Positions 59,852 to 64,000 of a DNA stretch of 64,000 nt are shown in pieces; the stretch's first letter is position 1; every line of letters begins with the position of its first letter. The notes under the pieces were generated by a model, which did not search any database, was not told where the DNA came from, and saw only the letters and a program-made list of their open reading frames with translations. Location of the stretch: the NCBI GenBank assembly GCA_903850335.1, contig CAINLJ010000143.1, positions 1-64,000 on the forward strand, in the 5' to 3' direction. Source of the stretch: an uncultured Bacteroidia bacterium (lineage in GTDB: Bacteria; Bacteroidota; Bacteroidia; Bacteroidales; Prolixibacteraceae). The translations under genes and the position numbers were made by a program.

Positions 59852-60736
59852 TTGAAAATGTTATTTAACCAAAACGATAAAGGTTTTTACAAAAAGAAGA
59901 CCAGCCTAAAGCTTAATGGCAATTTGATTGATTTAAGTCATCCTGTCGTTATGGGAATTTTAAATATCACTCCTGATTCCTTTTATGATGGCGGGGCATA
60001 CACTACCGATAATTCAATTTTGAAGAGGTCTGGTCAAATTCTGGAAGAGGGAGCACATTTTATCGATATTGGTGCGATGTCGACAAGACCAGGCGCTATT
60101 GAAATAACCACAAGTGAAGAACTGAGCAGGATTTTACCTGCAGTTAAGACCGTAAAACGTGAATTTCCGGAAGCATATATCTCAATAGATACCTATCGTT
60201 CGGATGTAGTTAAGGTAGTTTATGATGAGATTGGCGAATTTATTGTCAATGATATTTCAGGTGGTACTTTTGATGATCACATGTTTGAAACAGTTGGGGA
60301 ACTAAATATACCGTATATTCTTATGCACACAAGGGGAAAGAGTGCGAGTATGCAGAATAATCCGGTTTACAAAGATGTTGTTAAGGATGTAATTCTTTTT
60401 CTATCGTCTCAATTGATAAAGTTAAAGCAAAGAGGTGTTTGTGATATTATTATTGATCCCGGATTTGGATTTGGCAAGACGGTGGAACATAATTTTGAAT
60501 TACTAAACAGATTGGATGCATTTCGAATTTTTGAGTTGCCTCTGCTTGTCGGCATTTCTCGTAAAGCAATGATATGGAAAGAATTAGGAATTACTCCAGA
60601 GGAGAGTTTAAATGGTACTACGGTCTTAAATACTCTGGCTCTGGCTGGGGGTTGCGATATCCTTAGGGTTCATGACGTGAAACATGCATTGGAGTCAATA
60701 CGATTAGTCAGCAAAATTAAAAATTCCACCAAATGA
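59852..60736 (+). CDS. folP: dihydropteroate synthase
   Basis: 294 aa; VMGILNITPDSFYDGG, FIDIGAMSTRPGA, IDPGFGFGKT. Confidence 0.96.
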   Translation: MKMLFNQNDKGFYKKKTSLKLNGNLIDLSHPVVMGILNITPDSFYDGGAYTTDNSILKRSGQILEEGAHFIDIGAMSTRPGAIEITTSEELSRILPAVKTVKREFPEAYISIDTYRSDVVKVVYDEIGEFIVNDISGGTFDDHMFETVGELNIPYILMHTRGKSASMQNNPVYKDVVKDVILFLSSQLIKLKQRGVCDIIIDPGFGFGKTVEHNFELLNRLDAFRIFELPLLVGISRKAMIWKELGITPEESLNGTTVLNTLALAGGCDILRVHDVKHALESIRLVSKIKNSTK

Positions 60737-61512
60737 CAGATTTATTTATCCAGGTAAGATTTCTCGATATTATAGATATTTTTCTTGTGGCAATAATTTT
60801 CTATGAAATCTATAAACTGGTTAAAGGAACTGTTGCCTTCAATATTTTTATGGGGATATTTATCATTTTTGTCGTATGGCTGATGGTAAAGTCTCTAAAA
60901 ATGGAACTTCTTGGATCAATCCTTGGCCAATTATTTGGCGTTGGGGTAATCGCAATTATAATTGTTTTTCAGCAGGAAGTTCGCAGGTTTTTACTGATGC
61001 TAGGAAGCCGATACCGTGCTAACCGACGTTTTTCGCTGGAAGGGTTATTCCTCAATCAATTTAAATTTGCTTCGAAGGAAAGTTTAAAAGCAATCGTTGA
61101 GGCATCCCTTCAAATGTCTCAAAACAGGACGGGAGCCTTAATTGTTCTGGCTCGTGAGAGTGAATTACAGGAGTATGTAGAAACAGGGGAGATTATCGAT
61201 TCATTTATATCGGAAGAGCTTTTAAAGAGCATTTTTTTCAAGAATTCGCCTCTCCATGATGGTGCTGTAATTGTCACCCTTAACAGGATTAAGGCAGCGC
61301 GCTGTATTTTACCTGTATCACAAAAGCTTGAAATCAGCCCGGTTCTCGGTTTACGTCATCGGGCGGCAATCGGAATTTCTGAACAAACTGATGCATATGT
61401 AATTATTGTAAGCGAAGAGAGCGGACATATATCTGTAGCATTCAGCGGGGAACTTTTGGAAAATCTTCCTCCGGATGAATTATTCAAAATCCTCGAATCA
61501 AGCTATAAGTAG
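60733..61512 (+). CDS. cdaA: diadenylate cyclase (DisA_N domain, CdaA/DacA-type)
   Basis: 259 aa; three TMs then SPLHDGAVIV and LGLRHRAAIGISEQTDAYVIIVSEESG. Confidence 0.95.
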   Translation: MTDLFIQVRFLDIIDIFLVAIIFYEIYKLVKGTVAFNIFMGIFIIFVVWLMVKSLKMELLGSILGQLFGVGVIAIIIVFQQEVRRFLLMLGSRYRANRRFSLEGLFLNQFKFASKESLKAIVEASLQMSQNRTGALIVLARESELQEYVETGEIIDSFISEELLKSIFFKNSPLHDGAVIVTLNRIKAARCILPVSQKLEISPVLGLRHRAAIGISEQTDAYVIIVSEESGHISVAFSGELLENLPPDELFKILESSYK

Positions 61513-61540
61513 TTGTAATCCAAATTGGTTTGATGTAAAA

Positions 61541-61583
61541 GAGAAGAAGGTTAAAATATTATTTCTATCTTAACCTTCTTTTC
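61541..61583. terminator. bidirectional hairpin terminator between cdaA and asnB
   Basis: GAGAAGAAGGTTAA-aatattatttctatc-TTAACCTTCTTTTC. Confidence 0.8.
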
Positions 61584-61641
61584 GTATTGTTAGACAATTG
61601 TCGATGAATATGACCAATAAAGATCAATTCAATTCATGCCA

Positions 61642-63309
61642 TTATTTGTATGCCTGAGTATGAACATTACGCATGGATCTGCCTGAAGGGTCCGCATTAT
61701 TTCGGAATGAGGCATCCCAGGCAAGCGCTTCAGGTGTACTGCAAGCGATTGAAGGAACCGAAGGAACACAACTTGCTGCAGCATCTGAAGGAAAATGTTC
61801 TGTAAATATTGACCTGTAGAAATACTCCTCCTTGGACATTGGAGTATTGATTGGAAAACGATATTTAGCATTGGCCATTTGTTCGTCTGTAACTTTCTCA
61901 GAAGTCATGGCCTTGAGAGAATCGATCCAGTTGTAACCGACTCCATCGGAAAACTGTTCTTTTTGACGCCATACAACACTCTCCGGAAGGTAATTCTCAA
62001 ATGCTTTTCGCACGATCCATTTCTCCATCTTTCCGTCTTTTGCCATTTTGTCATCCGGATTCAGAGTCATTGCAACATCCATGAATTCCTTGTCTAAAAA
62101 TGGTACACGACCCTCAACACCCCATGCTGCAAGTGATTTATTAGCTCTTAGGCAGTCATACAGGTGAAGCTTATTAAGTTTGCGTACAGTCTCTTCATGA
62201 AATGCTTCTGCATTTGGAGCCTTGTGGAAATACAGGTATCCGCCAAAAAGTTCATCTGCCCCCTCACCGGATAAAACCATTTTTACTCCCATCGATTTAA
62301 TTACACGCGATAGAAGGTACATAGGCGTTGAAGCCCTCACAGTTGTAACATCATAAGTTTCAAGATGATATATTACGTCACGTAAGGCATCAAGGCCTTC
62401 CTGAACAGTAAAATGCACCTCATGATGGATGGTTCCAATATGATCGGCAACCTTTTGAGCTGCAGCTAAATCGGGTGAACCGACAAGTCCTACCGCAAAT
62501 GAATGTAATTGTGGCCACCAGGCATCATGGTCTCCATTGGCTTCGATACGGCGTCCCGCATATTTTTTTGCTATCGCGGAAATTACTGATGAATCCAGAC
62601 CGCCTGAAAGAAGTACCCCATAGGGAACATCTGACATTAATTGACGGTGAACAGCATCTTCCAAAGCCTTTCTTAAGACATCAATGTCCGATTTATTATC
62701 TTTTACTGAATCAAAGCTTTTCCATTCTCTGTTATACCACTTTTTCATTATACCGTCCTTACTGTAAAGGTAATGACCGGGCAGAAACTCTTCAATCTTC
62801 CTGCAAATTCCTTCCAAGGCCTTCAACTCAGAAGCAAAATAAACTGTTCCGTCTGCATCCCAGCCCATATATAAAGGAATGATTCCAATATGATCTCTGG
62901 CGACCAGATAACAATCGTTCTCTTCATCATAAAGGACAAAAGCAAAAATTCCATTCAAATCTTCAAGAAAGTTGATTCCCTTTTCGCGGTACAATGCCAG
63001 AATAATTTCACAATCTGACTCTGTGAGGAAATCGTAGTGATCCTCAAGAGGTTTACGCAACTCACGGTGGTTATATATTTCTCCGTTTACGCCTAATACA
63101 AGTTTCCTGTCTTTGCTGTAAAGTGGTTGTCCACCGGATGAAGGATCAACAATAGCAAGTCTTTCATGGGCAATTATTGCATTGGAACCGCAATATATCC
63201 CTGACCAGTCTGGTCCTCGGTGACGAATCCTTTTGGACATTTTAAGAACCTGAACTCTTAAATCCTCTGCTTTTACTTTTAAATCAAATACTCCTACAAT
63301 TCCACACAT
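61642..63309 (-). CDS. asnB: asparagine synthase B (glutamine-hydrolysing)
   Basis: From MCGIVGVFDL (Cys2 nucleophile); GVLLSGGLDSSVISAIA, VLSGEGADELFGGYLYF. Confidence 0.96.
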   Translation of the reverse strand: MCGIVGVFDLKVKAEDLRVQVLKMSKRIRHRGPDWSGIYCGSNAIIAHERLAIVDPSSGGQPLYSKDRKLVLGVNGEIYNHRELRKPLEDHYDFLTESDCEIILALYREKGINFLEDLNGIFAFVLYDEENDCYLVARDHIGIIPLYMGWDADGTVYFASELKALEGICRKIEEFLPGHYLYSKDGIMKKWYNREWKSFDSVKDNKSDIDVLRKALEDAVHRQLMSDVPYGVLLSGGLDSSVISAIAKKYAGRRIEANGDHDAWWPQLHSFAVGLVGSPDLAAAQKVADHIGTIHHEVHFTVQEGLDALRDVIYHLETYDVTTVRASTPMYLLSRVIKSMGVKMVLSGEGADELFGGYLYFHKAPNAEAFHEETVRKLNKLHLYDCLRANKSLAAWGVEGRVPFLDKEFMDVAMTLNPDDKMAKDGKMEKWIVRKAFENYLPESVVWRQKEQFSDGVGYNWIDSLKAMTSEKVTDEQMANAKYRFPINTPMSKEEYFYRSIFTEHFPSDAAASCVPSVPSIACSTPEALAWDASFRNNADPSGRSMRNVHTQAYK

Positions 63310-63426
63310 ATATTTTCTGATTTGAATCGTTTTTCTTTCAAGCTTACAAATTGAGCAAATAATTGGTCGCCAAAAATACAAAAATCTTTTAAAGATTGTG
63401 GATTCATTACAAAAAGGTAAGTTAAA

Positions 63427-64000
63427 TCATTCTTTCTTTTTCAAAGCCTCTTTAATCTTTTTCCAGATGTTTGATTTGGGTTCTTCTTCCTTTTGATTAT
63501 CTTGCTTTTCATTGGACTGATTTTCAATTTTTTTGCTCTTTTCAGAAGGCCCGGCTTTTCTTTCTTCCTGTCTTCCTGACTTACCACTGAAAATACTCCA
63601 AAAACCAGACTTTTTGTTTTCATTTACCGTTTCCTTAAAATGAGGAATATCCAGAAGTGAGAGTGTTGATTCGTCAAGAGACGGGAACGAATGATTTTTA
63701 TAATCCCGGAAAGCCGGATCATGATAAAGCTTATTAAAAAATTTACCAGTCACCGGAAGTGCCATATAACCTCCACGGCCAAGTCCAATATTACGAAAAT
63801 GGACAGACGGCTCCTCACCACCCACCCAGCAACCGGTTACAAGATCCGGCGTATATCCCATAAACCAGCCATCTGCAAAATTCTGGGTGGTACCTGTCTT
63901 CCCGGCAAAAGGACCTTCAATCTTATAAAGTGATCTGATCTCGGAACCAGTACCTTCATTGACAACTGATTCCAGAAAATGTGTGATTATTTTTGCCGTT
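63427..64000 (-). CDS. penicillin-binding protein 1A C-terminal fragment (runs off the right edge)
   Basis: TAKIITHFLESVVNEGTGSEIRSLYKIEGPFAGKTGTTQNFADGWFMGYTPDLVTGCWVGGEEPSVHF; KTG motif; Lys/Glu-rich tail. Confidence 0.92.
   Translation of the reverse strand, partial: TAKIITHFLESVVNEGTGSEIRSLYKIEGPFAGKTGTTQNFADGWFMGYTPDLVTGCWVGGEEPSVHFRNIGLGRGGYMALPVTGKFFNKLYHDPAFRDYKNHSFPSLDESTLSLLDIPHFKETVNENKKSGFWSIFSGKSGRQEERKAGPSEKSKKIENQSNEKQDNQKEEEPKSNIWKKIKEALKKKE

Noticed and set aside
1-64000. CRISPR arrays, rRNA, tRNA, prophage
   Set aside because: No periodic direct repeats with spacers, no rRNA/tRNA-like stretches recognised, and no phage structural genes were seen by eye; tRNAscan-SE and a CRISPR finder would be decisive.

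Overview
The window is chromosomal DNA that looks like Bacteroidota (SusC/SusD pair, T9SS sorting tail, BT_3928-type DoxX protein, pyrF-prfA-purM and tpiA-DoxX-DUF1599 neighbourhoods). Left to right: (1) an orphan Rhs/YD-repeat C-terminal module on the minus strand, with a small membrane ORF and a complete IS element with terminal inverted repeats; (2) a ~22 kb all-plus-strand polysaccharide utilisation locus (PUL) at 2.9-25.2 kb: SusC, SusD, two IPT/TIG-type surface glycan-binding proteins, GH26, a clan GH-A arabinofuranosidase-like enzyme, a CBM-like protein, a DUF362 membrane protein, a lectin-like protein, a beta-propeller, GH105, GH5, GH2 and a GH44 with a T9SS tail; (3) an ECF sigma factor with a small membrane partner; (4) a TetR/TolC/HlyD/2xATPase/2xABC-2 permease efflux operon with visible TetR-type operators; (5) a GH130-like phosphorylase/hydrolase fused to a receiver (REC) domain, convergent with a GT4-type glycosyltransferase that carries an in-frame stop; (6) housekeeping genes (pyrF, prfA, purM, a PorE-like OmpA lipoprotein, PPIase); (7) a corrinoid methyl-transfer-like operon (2 x UroD/MtaA-like, homocysteine S-methyltransferase, MetH-activation-domain protein) with no corrinoid-binding protein next to it; (8) more housekeeping genes (hemolysin III, OmpA, phosphoesterase, prmA, DUF5686, tpiA, DoxX, DUF1599, folP, cdaA, asnB, PBP1A fragment). 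The best candidates for something undescribed are the GH130-REC fusion beside the interrupted GT4 gene, the stand-alone corrinoid operon, and the DUF362/lectin/propeller cassette inside the PUL. All family calls come from reading the sequences by eye, with no database search. I saw no CRISPR array, rRNA or tRNA.
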